Assembly: GCA_051453625.1 (NCBI GenBank) | Contig: JBOZIK010000001.1 | Span: 243,174,889-243,238,888 of the forward strand | Source: Welwitschia mirabilis | Taxonomy: Eukaryota; Gnetophyta; Gnetopsida; Welwitschiales | Reading direction: 5' to 3' | DNA: 64,000 nt | In this document: positions 46,760-59,539 of the stretch, in pieces | How positions within the stretch are numbered: the stretch's first letter is position 1 | Layout: each line of letters opens with the position of its first letter | Notes under the pieces: generated by a model | What the model was told of the DNA's origin: nothing | The model's database searches: none | The model's input: the letters and a program-made list of their open reading frames with translations, nothing else | Program-made: the position numbers and the translations under genes

Positions 46760-47829
46760 TTAATGGACTAATAAAATCTCAAGCATGTAAACAACTAATG
46801 AGCATAAATTTTATTTATATTTTTATTATGTATTAATATGTTTTATTGCTAACTTAATTTACTGATTATCTAAATTTATTAGTAATATTATACTAGTATT
46901 TTTTAAATAAAAAATTAAAATCCTATTATAGAAAAATACAACACAGGAAAAGGTAGAGACATCCATAAATGTGAGATTTGAAATAAATCATCAAGCTTCT
47001 AATTGACCACTAGAGCTTACTAGAAAACATCACAAAAATTACAAAAGGCATACTCTATAAATCATAACATGTATATTAAACCATCTCAAGGGACTCAATT
47101 CTACTTTGAAAGATTGTTATAAGTTTCTACATTTAGGGAAAAGGTCCTTCTAATGCTTCTAGATGAACTTTTTATGCATCTCATCTCCAAGAATCTCAAA
47201 AGCTTGATTTAACTCTTTGAAAGCATTATCTCCTTTTGGGTTTTTTATCTAGATGAAGTCTTAGGGAATTCCTCTTATAGATTGTTTTGATACAACTTAA
47301 AGGTGCTCTATGGCTACCTCCTAGCATGATATATAAGAACCTCTATAATCATTTGATTATTGCCATCAAAACTAAGCATCTAGCCTCCTTCATGTCTAGC
47401 TCTTCTACTTATGAATATTTATTTAACTACTAGGGTTCTTCTTATTTTTGGCCTAGATGAGTATTCTGTTTTTCTTTTTCCTTCCCTTTATGGATCTCTT
47501 TTATTGGCTCTAGATGAGGATTATCCTATCCATTAGGATTCGAGGATTTAGCCACTCTTACCTATTTCGCAAGGAGATGAGATTAGGGTTGCCATTATCT
47601 ACTCACTAGGATTTAGGGGTGAGGGCTCCATGTCTTATTCTTTGAAGATGTGGTTGAGCCCATTTTTGTCTCATCCTAGTTTTGTGTTCTTTAGATTTCC
47701 TTTATTGCTTTATATGGTATTTCTTCTTTTTGTGTTCTATCTCCTTAGAGAGGGGCTTAAGGGATCTCTTAATCCATCTTTATTGCCCTTCATAAGGCCA
47801 TTACCAAATCTAAGTACCTAGTTTTATTC
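46760..47829. other. Unassigned stretch before the L1 element
   Basis: Pyrimidine-rich + strand sequence; an open frame of 63 codons at 47630-47821 is hydrophobic and unrecognised. Part may be the 3' UTR of the - strand L1. Confidence 0.4.
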
Positions 47830-48599
47830 TTTTTTTCCCTCGTGAATTAGAAAAAGAAATATAGAATATTGATACCTTTCACTAGGTTTGAGGCTTTAAG
47901 GAAAAAAAATGAATATATGTAATCTTAGATATGCATATAAATTGTATAAATATTGGTCTATCATTTCTGCCCCCCAACCCAATGGGAACGGTAGGGCACT
48001 TCTACATATGTGATCACTTGAAAGTTTAAGGATACCTACTAAGAAGAAATAATGAGCTTTTCGCTATTCCCTTGGATAATAAAACTTTTTTCTTCTTTTA
48101 TTGACATCTCTAGGTATGCTGCTAGTGCTTCCTCTATGAGCTAAATTATGACTCTCTTAAATTTTTTTAAGCCTCTTTTTCAATTCTTAAAAAATGAAGT
48201 GACATCCATTTCTAGCTCCTTTCTGAGTTTTTATAGGAGAGTTTCCCATCTTATTACCTACACTTTCTACCAAAGTTTTAGATAAGCTTCAAAGAGATAT
48301 AGGTTCTCTAATTCATATAAAGAAGAAACACCCATAACAACCTTTATTTTAAAAGAATGCCATTTTAAATTAAGGGTCGTATTCATAGGAATAGAAAGAG
48401 AGGCATTAGAAAAAATAGTCTGATTATGAATCTTTCAAATTTACTAGTGTGTTAGATGTAGTTATATTTTCTATCATTTTTCATGATTTTTTCTTAAACA
48501 ATAATAATATTTCATTAATTCAACAAATCATTCACTTTAGGTATACTTTTTAAATAAATGATCAATAGTCCTTACATTTTCTTGGAAGATGGAACAGTG

Positions 48600-48870
48600 T
48601 AGAAAAACTAAGATCCCCTATTTGATTAAATTATCTCTCATTATAATTCTATTTTTTTGTAATAACCAAGTGAAGATTTTAATTTTGTTTGGTATATTAC
48701 CTTTATAAAAATCTTTTACCCCTTGAATCTTTCCATACTTTTTGATTAAAATGGATTTCGCCATATCTTCAGAAGTGGTACCTATGTTATTGAGCTTTTG
48801 GTAGAAATTCACCAGATGTTACCAAAGGAAAGATTTCCCTTTCTGACTTATTAAAAGATCATATTTATAT
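48600..48870 (-). pseudogene. L1 ORF2 zinc-binding RT tail (zf-RVT)
   Basis: The open piece holds KILIKKYGKIQGVKDFYKG-like sequence, then IPNKIKIFTWLLQKNRIIMR and DNLIK, matching the family's VP-KVKIF-WL---RI-TRDNL. The first reading frame is free of stops for 64 codons. This domain follows RT in plant L1 and in many L1-derived host pseudogenes. Confidence 0.8.
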
Positions 48871-48879
48871 TTGATTAGA

Positions 48880-50330
48880 TTGCTACAAGGGAGATCCTCC
48901 ATGTACAATCTTTGGATAATTCTATTTACCCTTATTAGAAGGTAATCTTCTAATGTTTAAAATCCCCACTCTCTAGATGCTTTTAGATGAGGAATAATGT
49001 CCCACCTCTAAAAGGGAATTCCATTTTTATCCTACCTTATTGACAAAATAAATTTTTTAATCATTTTATTTATTTTGTTGGTAATGTGCTTTGCGGAGGA
49101 TTATAATTGAAGCTGAGTATCTAACTATAGCTATGAGGCAAGACTTGGCAGGAATAACTTTTGCTTTTGAAGATAGGAATTTATTTATCCAAGTATTGCA
49201 TTTTGTTTGGATTTTCTTAATGATATGCTTTGAAGTTTAGATTTTATTTTAGTTTTACAATAGGATCCATAAATAAATATCATTAATTTTACCCTTCTTG
49301 ACCTTGAATATTTAGATGATATCAGCTTCATGAATGAATTTTGATCCTATAAATTGGATTTTTATCTTAGTCTACTTTACCCTTAGGTTAGTAATTCTAC
49401 TAAACAACTCCATTATATTTTTGATGGATTTTTATTATTAACAAGAGGCTTAAATCATCATAGTTTTATCATGAGCATAATTATTATTAATAAATGTTCA
49501 CTTCTTGATCTTGATCTCTTTGATAATACTTCTCTTTAACATTTTCTATAGAACATCCATAACAACAAAAATAGGTAAGGATATAAGAGGTCTTCTTATT
49601 TAAGGCCATGGACTATTAAAAAATACTTAAATCTAATGTCATTAATCTTTAGAAAGAATTCAGCCGAGGCCTACATGTCCTTCAATAAGTTTATTATATC
49701 TTCCACAAATCTAGATTTCTTAAGAATGGTTTCTAATGCACTCTAGTTAACTATGTTATAGTCCTTAGCTATATCAATTTTGGTAATCATTAGAGGAAAT
49801 TTACGTTTCTTTAATAGAATGTATAATTTTAGAAGTAAGTAAAATTTGGTCTTGTACATACCTAAAGCAAATAAATCTAGCTTGATTTGGAGGTATAACC
49901 TTAGGCATTAGGGGTGCGATACGGCTAACCATTATCTTTTAAAAAATCCTATAAAGCATATTGCATAATCTAGTTGCTCTACAATCCCTTAGACTACTAA
50001 AATTTATTTTCTTTGGAATAAAAAGAATTCTTTTATTTATAAGTATCTTCTAAATAAAATCTTAAATGTTTTTTCCAAGGATAGATAAATAGAATTTGAA
50101 AATTTCTATGGGCCAATCATCAAGCCTTAGGGATTTGTTATTTTTCATGGATTTAATGGCTTAGTTTACTTATTTCATGTCTATGGACTTACTTAGTTCT
50201 TTGTTTTCCTCTTTACTAATCTTATTAGAAATGTGTAATAGATTAGGGGTAATATCCTCCTAGTGCCATACTATTCTTAGATGTTTCTTCATTTTTAATT
50301 TGATTTTCTCTTCTTTTTCTATTAATCTAT
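48880..50330 (-). pseudogene. L1 ORF2 reverse transcriptase relic
   Basis: Read leftwards: AIKSMKNNKSLRLDDWPIEI (family NKAPGLDG-P-EF), RILFIPKKINFSSL, RATRLCNMLYRIF and APLMPKVIPPNQARFICFRY (family SPNQ-GFVKGR). Then HSIKETK, a YPYLFLLLWMFY-like block, and YAHDKTMMI where the catalytic YADDT-LF box belongs. Further left are KLISSKYSRSRRVKL-type residues and GIPFQRWDIIPHLKASREWG, the thumb region. The catalytic aspartate pair is broken. Confidence 0.85.
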
Positions 50331-50399
50331 CTTTCATCTTGAGTTTTCAAATCTTATTTTACATTCTTTACTAATTCATTTTATGGAAGAAAAATTTTG

Positions 50400-51480
50400 T
50401 GTATTTATCATCCTCTAATAGCCATTGTATTCTAGATCTTTCTTTTTAGTACTATTTATCATTTGTAGTGATTTCTTACGACACTTAAAAGTAGCCATGC
50501 TTACATTATCTTAGATTGTATTGATCTCCTTCTTATTCTTTTTCTATCTAGATTTTTTCCATTTTCTTTTCAATCTCTTTGTGAGAATTAAACTTCATTT
50601 TATTCCTCTTTTTCTAGTTTTTCATACAATTTTTGAGGGTGTTCAAATCTATATGTAAAAATGTGAGGGTTTAGTCTTGTTATAATTTTGCCATATCCTC
50701 TCCAACATATTCCTCATTTCTTATTTACTTGTTTAGTATCTTTTCATTTTGAAGGATTATTTTGGATGCAATTTTATCCCTACATAAAACTTAATTGGTT
50801 TGTGATTCAAAGTTATTCTATTGGAATCCCATACCTATATTGATATTTTCTTAATTATTTCTCTTTCAGTTAAAATTTTATCAATCCTAGACATGATTAG
50901 TTTATTACCTCATCTTCTATTTGACCATGTATATTTGCATCCCAGGATTCGGAAATTTGTTAAGTCTTCTTACATCATACAATCCTTAAGGATATTTGCT
51001 CTTTTACTATTCCAGCTTCTTCCACCTAATTTCTTCCTTCTATGTATATACTAATTAAAATCTCTTGCCACTAGCCATCAGTTCATGTTTGTGATAGTAT
51101 TGAGTAAGTTCTTGTACTATTGATTCTTTTCCATGTTACCTTGAGGATTGTAAATATTTGTGATAGCCCAATCTTCCTTTTTGAGATAGACCAAAATATG
51201 ATGAAGGCCTTTATTTATTGACTCTACCTCCTTCCTTATTAATATCATTAATCCTCTTGATTTCCCTTATGCTTTTGTGGTAAAAATGTTCTAGTCTTAT
51301 AAGTATTATCCCCATTTCTTATCATTAATCATTTTTGTTTCTTATAGGCAAACTAATTTAATGTTATTTTTAATAACAATGTATATCAAGTTTTTTTTTT
51401 AATAGAAAAATCCTAGACCCATATAATTCCAAGTAAGGCCATTCATTAGGTAGGTTTTTACTTCTTTTTGGGTATCCTTA
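50400..51480 (-). pseudogene. L1 ORF2 endonuclease relic
   Basis: The apurinic-type endonuclease nicks target DNA for priming. From right to left: NGLTWNYMGLGFF at the start (family WN-RGLG), CL-ETKM near 51320, EDWAITNIYNPQGN near 51130-51175, WLVARDFN near 51056-51080 (family GDFN), LGGRSWNSKRANILKDCMM, NFRILGCKYTWSNRR and SRIDKIL at about 50880-50960. Between this and RT, ERSRIQWLLEDDKYTKFFFH near 50400-50450 matches the family's linker W---GD-NTKFFH. The + strand frame at 50821-51054 is a shadow. Confidence 0.85.
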
Positions 51481-51500
51481 ATCTTTTTTTAACATTTTCT

Positions 51501-53500
51501 CTATTATATCATGCAAGGTATTTGCCATGTTCTCTGTGGTCTTTCTATTCCTTAGAATTCTATTACTTGCTTCTCTTGGTGTACTACTCTACATCACTTG
51601 GTTTTGCCTCATTTGTTTGCACTACTACTAGATACTTAGGCTTCTAGGAATTTATTTTAATAAAATCCTTAAGTAAAATTATTTTTTAAGGTATTTATTT
51701 TAATAGAAACCTTAAATAAAATGTAATAAAGCCTTTTGAAGGCCCGTTTTAATATAAATACCTTACCTTGTTTAAGGCATTTATAAAAGGAACACCTTAA
51801 TAATAAAGAATTCATTTTTATAAATGCCCTTATTGAATACTTAAAAAGGCTAATAGATCATTTTAAAATAAACACCCTTATTGCCACACTAATACATTCT
51901 GCCCTTGTTCTTCCAAAATAAGAAATCAAAATTAGGTAATAACTAAATTATTGAGACTAGTTATTTATTCTCAAGAATATTTAGATTTCTAATGAGCATG
52001 ACAAGTATTTCATACGTAGACACAGTGAGTATGTCATAGATAGATATGATTTCAAGCATGGATTTAAGGAAGCATGAGTATGAAAAACCATGGTGAGGAT
52101 TTCATTGATTGGCATGATAAAAACATGGGTTTCTAATGTAGGTTTAATTTCAATCGCATCATTGAGGAGTTTTTTGGATGTGTTTGAGTTTGAGAATTGT
52201 GAGGATTTTAGTCAGTGAAATCAAGCACAGGCTACATTAACAACCCTCCTTTCAAAATCAAACATAGGTAATATTACACATAATAGGTTGAGATTGAGAA
52301 TTGACACCATCAGAGGTAGTAAGAAAATGAAACAAAGCTTAATCTTAAAAGTTGTATGTTATTATAGATGAAAATTGAAAAGAATTGCTATTTTTAAGTT
52401 TTAAAAATTATTTTTAATTCATATTTTTCTTGTTACAAAACATAGCCTTATCATGCTTTTTGAAATGCTTGTTTCACCTCATTGTATTTTATTATATGAT
52501 GTTATTAATACAAATTTTACTATAACAATTAGAATATGGCTAGAGTTTAGCTAGTTGATAACATACATTAGCTATGAAAACTTAAGAATCTGAAAACTTT
52601 ATAGAAGTTTGCTAGCTATCCATTCCTAAGAAACTATCATGTGTATCTTTTTCTTGTGTTTTTTTCATACTAATCTTTAAAATCCATAGATTATTCTAGC
52701 ACTATATTAGCTACATAAATGCAATTAAGAGATACCCTAAAGTATTTCTAGAACATTTTTTTCCTACAACAATCATATCACAAATTTATAATGCAATAGG
52801 CCAATACTATGTTTATATAGAAGTAGGTGCAAAGAAACTAGAAACTTAAAAATACAATGGTACTAATGCATTTAAGAATTAAGAAGATTTAACTATCATG
52901 AAACCATGCTATGAACCTGATAAGGTATTCTTAAAGAGCAAGAGCCCATCAACATAATTCATAATCATAGGAAGTGCTCATAAATATTAAAGAATAACTT
53001 GTGGAGAAAAATCCATTTAGTGAAAATTCATAAAGGGGAAGCAAATTATCTTTCAAAATAGTGATTTCACATTGTCTTCTATAAGAGTCAACTACCATAA
53101 AGCTAAAATAATCCATATTGATGTTTGCCAAATAAGAAGATATTTAGTAATGTTTCTTTTTCTTAACATCATTACTACTCTTAGCAGATCCTCTTTCATG
53201 AATGCATTTGTTAAAACTTATTCTCATCCTATCAAATGCATTACACTCACTATTACATGTATTACTTTTAGTATTTGATGCAATTACCATATTCTTGTAT
53301 TTTTTTTCCTTTACACACTATAGAATTTCCACTAGAGTATCCCTATGCATCATCTCTTTGCATTGTTAATTACTGGTAAATTTTATTTTCATGTTGATAA
53401 GTGTTTTATTAGTAAGAAAAAAGTTAAATTCTTACATTGATTGATGTTTATCATAAGAATAATATCAAATTCTTTATGCATGTTATATAAGAAGAATCAA
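51501..53500. other. Gene-free stretch with short repeated AT words
   Basis: No domain recognised. Between 51640 and 51900 phrases like tttattttaata and aaggcatttat recur several times. Small frames at 52949-53278 on both strands are unsupported. Confidence 0.5.
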
Positions 53501-53509
53501 AGATGTTTT

Positions 53510-54290
53510 AACATGATAAAAAATGAACCACTAAGTATGAATGGATTCCATGATGAGTTTTCATATCTTTTAGGAGTGTGGTTAAAAAGGACACTGTCCA
53601 TATAGTTTTTGGGTTTTGGAATTCAAAAAAAAATCTAAAGAATCTTAACTCCAGTGGAATTACTCCCCTTCCAAAGAAGTTAGATGCTCTTTTAATAGTA
53701 GGTTTCAGACCCATAAGTTTACGTATAATCATTTATAGAATCCTTTTTAAATTACTTACTTCAAGGCTCTAAAAGTAATAAACAATCTTATGACCAAGGA
53801 GTAAATGAGTTTTATAAAAAGGTATAGATATTAGAAGACCATTAAGTAATTACTTGAACTTCATTTAGTGAAGTACAAAAAGAACTCAGCTTTATCTTTA
53901 AAGCTTGATGTTGGTAAAATAGATGATTGCATTAACTAGCAATATATAAAAGAGGTACTTCGTAATTTCAAGTTTTCATCTCATAAAATTAGTAAACTTT
54001 AGTTTTACTATGAAGGGTTTCTATTCTCTTTATTACTAAATGGCTTTAGAACTTTACATTTCTTATTAAAGAATGAACTTAGACAAAGGGATTCTATTTC
54101 ACTCTATTTTTCTGTTTCAACTATTGAAGGACTTTATGATTATTTAATAAAGTTAAGATTACTTAATCTAGTTAAATGTACCACTCTATCTTATGGATGT
54201 GAACGGTTTATACACTCACAATTTGTTGATTATTTCTCAACTACACCACATATCCTAGTAATTATGGGCAATATAGAGTAATAGGTTTAA
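53510..54290 (+). pseudogene. Second L1 reverse transcriptase fragment
   Basis: On the + strand: LSMNGFHDEFSY (family GPDGF-AEFF), VVKKDTVHIVFGFWNSKKNL, LNSSGITPLPKKLDALLIVG, FRPISLRIIIYRILFKLL, then GIDIRRPLSNYLNF, KYKKNSALSLKLDVGKI, GFLFSLLLNGFRTLHFLLKN, ELRQRDSISLYFSVSTIEGL and HSQFVDYFSTTPHIL. The last stands where HLQFADDTLIF carries the catalytic pair. It belongs to a different L1 lineage from the - strand copy and has no endonuclease or tail nearby. The 53508-53732 - strand frame is a shadow. Confidence 0.85.
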
Positions 54291-54569
54291 TCTACATCTT
54301 TCACTTATTAAATCTTAGGAAAACATAGTAATGCCCATAACTAGTATGAGCTATGGGATTCATGTAATATTAACTAAAATACCTGCTATACTAACTAATT
54401 TACTATACTAACTTATGCATCTATCTCAACTTTGGAGACTATTTATAACTAGATAATTGCATCATAATTACAATAGCAATAACTACATAATGGATCATAG
54501 AGTATTCATCACATAAGTAGCTAAAATACATACTAATATTATAATTTTGCATTTTACTAATTTTGAATT

Positions 54570-55863
54570 TGATAGTAGCGGATTGACCCTGGGGCAGGCA
54601 GGGGAGGGGGGGTGTGAATAGGTGTTAAAACTGATATTTATACCCTTTACAACCTACAGATAAAATAAGTAAATGTGCAAAACATAGATGCAAGATATTT
54701 AATAATGGATAGACACCATCTTTCATTCCCTTAGACCTCCCATCCTTAGCTGGCATGTATTAGATTCCAAGATTGGTTTTTAGGCTCATTAAAAACCTAT
54801 CCCAACATCATAGGATTTTAAGGTTGATCCTCAACCACAGAATAAAGGAAGTAAGGATAATGCATAGATGCATAGATTTACTCTCAATGGTGCAGCAATA
54901 TCTTCTTTATAGAAGATGCAATGATAATACTAATCAGAAATCTGAACTTTCTGCATGTTTATATACAATGCTAAAAGAATATATTAGTTCTTCTTTTTCT
55001 ATGTTTTAAATTACAAAAAGGTATCTTTCTTTTGATTGAAAGGGAGATTAAATAGTGAAGGTGCACAAAGTAACCATTTGATAATAGTAAAATGAACTAT
55101 TGCGCTTTTTGATGAATAATTAAAAACATAATGATTACATTTGTACTTTATATGGTCGACCTAGATATAATACTCGATTGCCCGCACATCCAGTTTTCCC
55201 TATTTTTGTTATTTGATTTCCTTTGTTTACCTCAGATTTCACAGTATAGAATAGATGCACTTTTGGTCAGCCTTTTAAGATATGCAGCCAACCTATATTC
55301 AGTCACACTGACTTTGATGACTCGGTTGACCTTATCAGGGTAGATTTTGGGTAGTATGCAGTCACCTATAATTATATTATTCAGTCATCCTTACTTTCAG
55401 TAGACTCAAGATTCATTGATTGCAATGCAGTTGTTCATCTACAACTGGTCGATCATCCATGCTATCATCAAATTAAATTTGGCAATTTGTAATGTGGTCA
55501 CTCATATTTGTTTCTGCGGTCACCCGTGTTTGCCCCAATTTTACACAGTGGATTTTACTTGATTACCTGACTATATGTTCTCAGTTGCCCATCCCTAAAC
55601 TAATCTTCTTCTTGATGTATCAGTGCGGTTACCCAATGGGATTAACTCGGTCATCCATTCTGTAATCAGTTTTTTTTCTTAGATGCATCAGTTCAGTTGC
55701 TTGGTATGCTAGGTGCAGTTGCCTAATCTTAAAGTAGTTTCACAATTCTTAACAGGTGGGTCGTTTAGTCTTAGGAGTTGGTCGCCCAGTGCTGAAAAAT
55801 CTTTACATAATTGACTAACTACAAAAACTTATTAATTTAACCAATGATAACGGATTTTCAACA
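54570..55863 (-). repeat. 3' LTR of the copia element, rich in GGTCGACC-like words
   Basis: Right edge: ttcaaca at 55857-55863 next to pyrimidine-rich aacttttcctttg, i.e. - strand AAAGGAAAAG then TGTTGAAAATCC, the classic copia polypurine tract plus LTR start. Left edge: TGATAGTAGCGG at 54570, followed by a ggggaggggggggtgtgaat block that in reverse is the ATTCACCCCCC end typical of such LTRs. About eighteen variants of GGTCGACC(C/T) (ggtcgacc, ggttgacc, ggtcaccc, ggtcgccc) lie between 55155 and 55790. The open frames inside are not called. Confidence 0.65.
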
Positions 55864-55876
55864 AACTTTTCCTTTG
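55864..55876 (-). other. Polypurine tract of the copia element
   Basis: On the - strand CAAAGGAAAAGTT directly precedes the TGTTGAAAATCC LTR start. Confidence 0.6.
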
Positions 55877-56239
55877 TTATTGATTGAAAAAAAATAATAA
55901 TTTGACATATGGGTTCTTCCCCTAACTCATTTAACTTTAAAATAGATTAAATTTATATGAGTTTTGCATGAAAAAAATCTAGTAAAGATCAAAGATATTT
56001 TTATAATAAAAAGACTTCTTATATTACTTAAAAAGTTTGGATTACATAATGAGAACTATATTTTTCAATAATGCATAAAAGTGACAACAAAAGTATAAAT
56101 TGTTCTCTCCCTTTTTAATAAAATCAAGGACAAGACGTACAAAGAAAATATAAAAGACAAAGAGAAAGATACACAGACTTAATCAGACTTAGAGAACTCA
56201 GAAGACTAAGAACCATCACTTTGAGAGGTGTCAGCTACT

Positions 56240-57230
56240 GAAGTACCACTAGCAATGAGTGCTTCTTTGATGTCATGAGTCCATAAGTTGATATGATGCA
56301 AAAGATAAAGGATATCTGGAATTTAAGAGGCCTTAACCTTAGGCCTGGAAGGAGTAACTAGTTCTTCAAATACGTACATCCTGGATAAGGTATCATGATC
56401 AATAGGCCCTATAAGCTTCTGGATCTCTTGCCTAGCTAGATGAGAAATATTAAAGTGATGACAAATCTGCATGATCTAGAAGGAATATGGTAGGGCATGC
56501 CTTTTGTGAGGCTAAAGCTAGTTGGCCATGTGCTTAAGCAGATCCCATAAGCATTAATATCCCTTTTCTTGTTCAGTGCATAAAGAAGAATGACCTTATA
56601 GTTGGAGAGCTCATCTCTATATCCAACAACTAGCAAAAACTTGTAAGACATGATGAGGTACAAAAGTTGAAATCTTGGAAGAAGTTGGAAATCTTTGAAA
56701 GTCTTCTTCTAAGTGACATATGTGCCATAAACATGTTGAGTGGCCACATCCTTTTCCTCAAAAGATTCAGCCATGAGCTAGTATTCATCCCAGCTTCTTC
56801 GGGGTAACCAGTGAGGGAAGCTATAAGATCAGCACTAATGTGCATTTCATGGCCAAAAACTAAAGTAATAAATATAGACTAAGAAGCATCAAATATGGCA
56901 TTAGAATAAAATAACTTGGTCACTAGGAAATAGCAGGTGCAGACACATAGAGAAAATAATCCCAATTAACCTCTTCAAGTAAAGTCTGGACCTCCCTCAA
57001 GATTAGAAATTGTACTGGCTCACAGGTTCATTTCAAAGCTATGGGACTGGTTTCAAAACACTTCTCAAAATTTGAAAGCTACTCAGAACTCATCCTTGAG
57101 AAAACATAACAGGGGGTTTTACTATTGCTTTCTTTCTTTTCTTTCAAGATGCTCTCTTAGCTACTAAGAAGCCATTTTAAGCCCAGATTTGAGAGAAAGA
57201 GCACGGGAAAAATTGCATTGGGACCCTATA
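56240..57230 (-). pseudogene. Env-like / plant transposon protein region
   Basis: Two adjoining - strand frames (56630-56845 and 56436-56663) contain LIASLTGYPEEAGMNTSSWL, then YLIMSYKFLLVVGYRDELSN, ILLYALNKKRDINAYGI and KGMPYHIPSR. This resembles the extra domain found after pol in SIRE-type copia elements and in the 'putative plant transposon protein' family. It is broken by stops and one frame change. Function, if any, is unknown; the name env-like reflects position only. Confidence 0.5.
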
Positions 57231-57299
57231 AAAGCTTAAAAATGATAGAAGAAGATAAGAAAATGAGGAAAATAAAAAGGGTAGGTGAATTTTAAAAAT

Positions 57300-57665
57300 A
57301 TGTGATGCACCACCTTAAATGTGGATGACTGATCGATAAGGTCAGTAGATCCATGTAAAATTTTGAAAACTAAAAAGTAAGGCAATGGTTGACTTAGAGA
57401 AGTATGTGGTTGATCCTGCATAACAAGAATCTAATAATCAAAACTGAATTAAACTCATTCAATCTACAAATAAGTAGAGGTAGAGGTCAACCTAAAAGCA
57501 AATGTGTGGTCGACCCAGTTACTATAAGATAATATAGAAAAATTGGGACTAAACTGATTGACCCAATAATATGGTTGGTCGAACTAGTAAAGAGAAAAGT
57601 TTAACAGTAAGAAAAATTAAATTATAGGTGGTCATCCCACTTTAAAAAGTAGGTCTACCAGGGTT
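57300..57665. repeat. Second cluster of GGTCGACC-like words
   Basis: At least eight variants (ggttgactt, ggttgatcc, ggtcaacct, ggtcgaccc, gattgaccc, ggtcgaac, ggtcatccc, ggtctacca) occur between pol and the env-like region, echoing those in the LTR. Confidence 0.6.
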
Positions 57666-57719
57666 TAAACTTATATTACAATCAAAGGTTTAAACCCTTC
57701 AACTAAACTCTATTGTTCA

Positions 57720-58480
57720 AATGAGGCTGGGTTTGGTAAATTCTTTTCAAAATTAATATCCAAAAAGTAACAATGACTTGTAAAATGATTAAATGATAAA
57801 GGTTTCATAAATATATCTACTAGTTGATCTTTAATACAAATATATTTTAGGATAATGATTTTATTTTCTACCAATTCTCAAATAAAGTGATACTTGATAT
57901 CGATGTACTTTGTGCAAGTATGTTAAACTAGGTTATGAGCAATTTGAATAGCACTTGAGTTATCACATAAAACTAGCACTTCTGTGATGTTCAGGCCATA
58001 ATCCTTCAAGGTGTCTTTCATCCATAAGGTCTAAGTACAACATGCTTCAGTAGTTATATACTCAACTTTGGCTGTAGAGAGAGATATAGATCATTGTTTC
58101 TTGTTATACCAAGCAGTGAGATAATTTCCAAAAAAAATCATCCACCACTTGTTCTCTTATGATCATCTTTGCATCTGACCAAATTTGCATCACTATAACC
58201 TATTAAGCTTAAGGAAGTATTATTTAAAAACCATAAGCCAAAGTCTAGAGTACCTTTTACATAGTGAAGTATTCTCTTTGCAGTCATAAGGTGTGATTAC
58301 TTTGGTTTGCTTTGATACCTGACATACAAACCAACACTAAAAGCTATGTCAGGCTAACTAGTTGTTAGATATAATAGACTTCTAATATTACTATGATATA
58401 TTTTTAATCCACATCCTTGCCATTCTTATCAAGAAATAGTTTAGTATTTGAGGCCATTGGAGAATCCATATAGTTTGCAT
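57720..58480 (-). pseudogene. Copia RNase H relic
   Basis: Read leftwards: IGYSDANLVRCKDDHKRTSG (family GY-DADWAGC-DDRKSTSG), AWYNKKQWSISLSTAKVEYI, CDNSSAIQIAHN, HTCTKYIDIKYHFI and KDQLVDIFMKPLS. All core motifs are visible in order, with TAA/TAG at Gln or Trp sites. Confidence 0.9.
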
Positions 58481-59260
58481 TTTCCAATTTAAATTTTTTT
58501 ATTAAATCTAAGGAGTATTTTTTCGATTAATAAAAATATCATTTTTATGTTATTAAATATATAGATCCAAAAACATATCACTAGTCCAACCATGCTCATT
58601 TCAAACTCAGAACTTAATAGACTTGTAAAATCATTTGACAAATTTACATTTGTTGACCCAAAAATAATATCATTCATGTAGATCTAAACCAAAATTAAAT
58701 TATCATTTAAAATTTTCTAAATAAATTTCTATCAATAAAGCCTCTAGAAAAATCATGCTGAAGTAAGAAAGAGGAGAGCTTTTCATACCAAGCTCTGGAA
58801 GCTTTTTTTAATCCATACAAGGCCTTGTTAAGTTTATATACATACTCAAGTTTATGAGGATCAGAGAAGCCTTGAGGTTGCTTTACGCAAACTTTTTCTT
58901 CAATGTTTCCATTAAGAAATGCACTCTTTACACCCATTTGAAAGACTTTCATTTTCTTATAATAAGCAAAAGCTAGGAACATCCTTATTAATTCTAATCA
59001 AGTAATAGGTGCAAAAGTATCTCCAAAATTTACTCCTTCTATTCGAGAGTACCCTTGAGCTACTAGTCTAGCTTTGTTCTTAGTAATCTTATTTTTCTCA
59101 TTTATTTTATTTCTAAAAATTTACTTTATGCCTATGACATTCTTCCCTATTGGTTTTGTAGCAAGAGACCATACCTGATTTCAAGAGAATTGTTCAAGTT
59201 CTTCTTACATTGCATTTATCCAATAGGGATCAGATTCAGCCTCCTTAGAGGATTTAGGTT
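58481..59260 (-). pseudogene. Copia reverse transcriptase relic
   Basis: Read leftwards: NQVWSLATKPIGKNVIG, NKARLVAQGYSRIEGVNFGD, TFAPIT, MFLAFAYYKKMKVFQMGVKS, AFLNGNIEEKVCVKQPQGFS, YKLNKALYGLKKASRAWYEK, then YMNDIIFGS in place of YVDDIIFGS and SSEFEMSM. The catalytic Asp pair is changed to Asn-Asp, and QMDVKSAF now reads QMGVKSAF, losing another catalytic Asp. The frame at 58707-58982 is open for 91 codons, one of the best preserved pieces in the window. Confidence 0.92.
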
Positions 59261-59327
59261 CTACTTGAGATAATAGAGAAACATGAGAACTAAAGTTTTT
59301 AAGAGAATTTCTAGTTACAATGCCTTG

Positions 59328-59537
59328 CTAAACATTTCTAATGATAGAGTCTAGAGGATGATCTTTGAGTTCCTTAATTCCTAAGGTTTTCTTATATTTT
59401 GAGATTTCTTCATTTTGATTGATAAGACAGGAAGGAATTAGATCTTCATCAAGGTCAATAAATTTTAAGGTATCTAAGACATCATGGATTTTTACATTAA
59501 TATATTCTTTCATATTTAGAGTAAGTTTGTTAAACAC
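59328..59537 (-). pseudogene. Linker between copia integrase and RT
   Basis: Open for 69 codons: MFNKLTLNMKEYINVKIHDV, then DEDLIPSCLIN and KDHPLDSIIRNV. The last phrase matches the 'DHP--QIIG' hinge that precedes RT in copia elements. It is acidic and poorly conserved otherwise. Confidence 0.75.
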
Positions 59538-59539
59538 TC

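Larger units (their letters stand above)
47830..51500 (-). mobile_element. L1-type LINE, ORF2 on the - strand
   Basis: Endonuclease, reverse transcriptase and the plant-specific zinc-binding tail follow in order when read leftwards. The 5' end (ORF1) may extend right of 51500 but decays beyond recognition. The 3' end near 47830 is a guess based on the nearby T-rich run; no clear poly-A tail or target duplication was seen. Confidence 0.75.
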
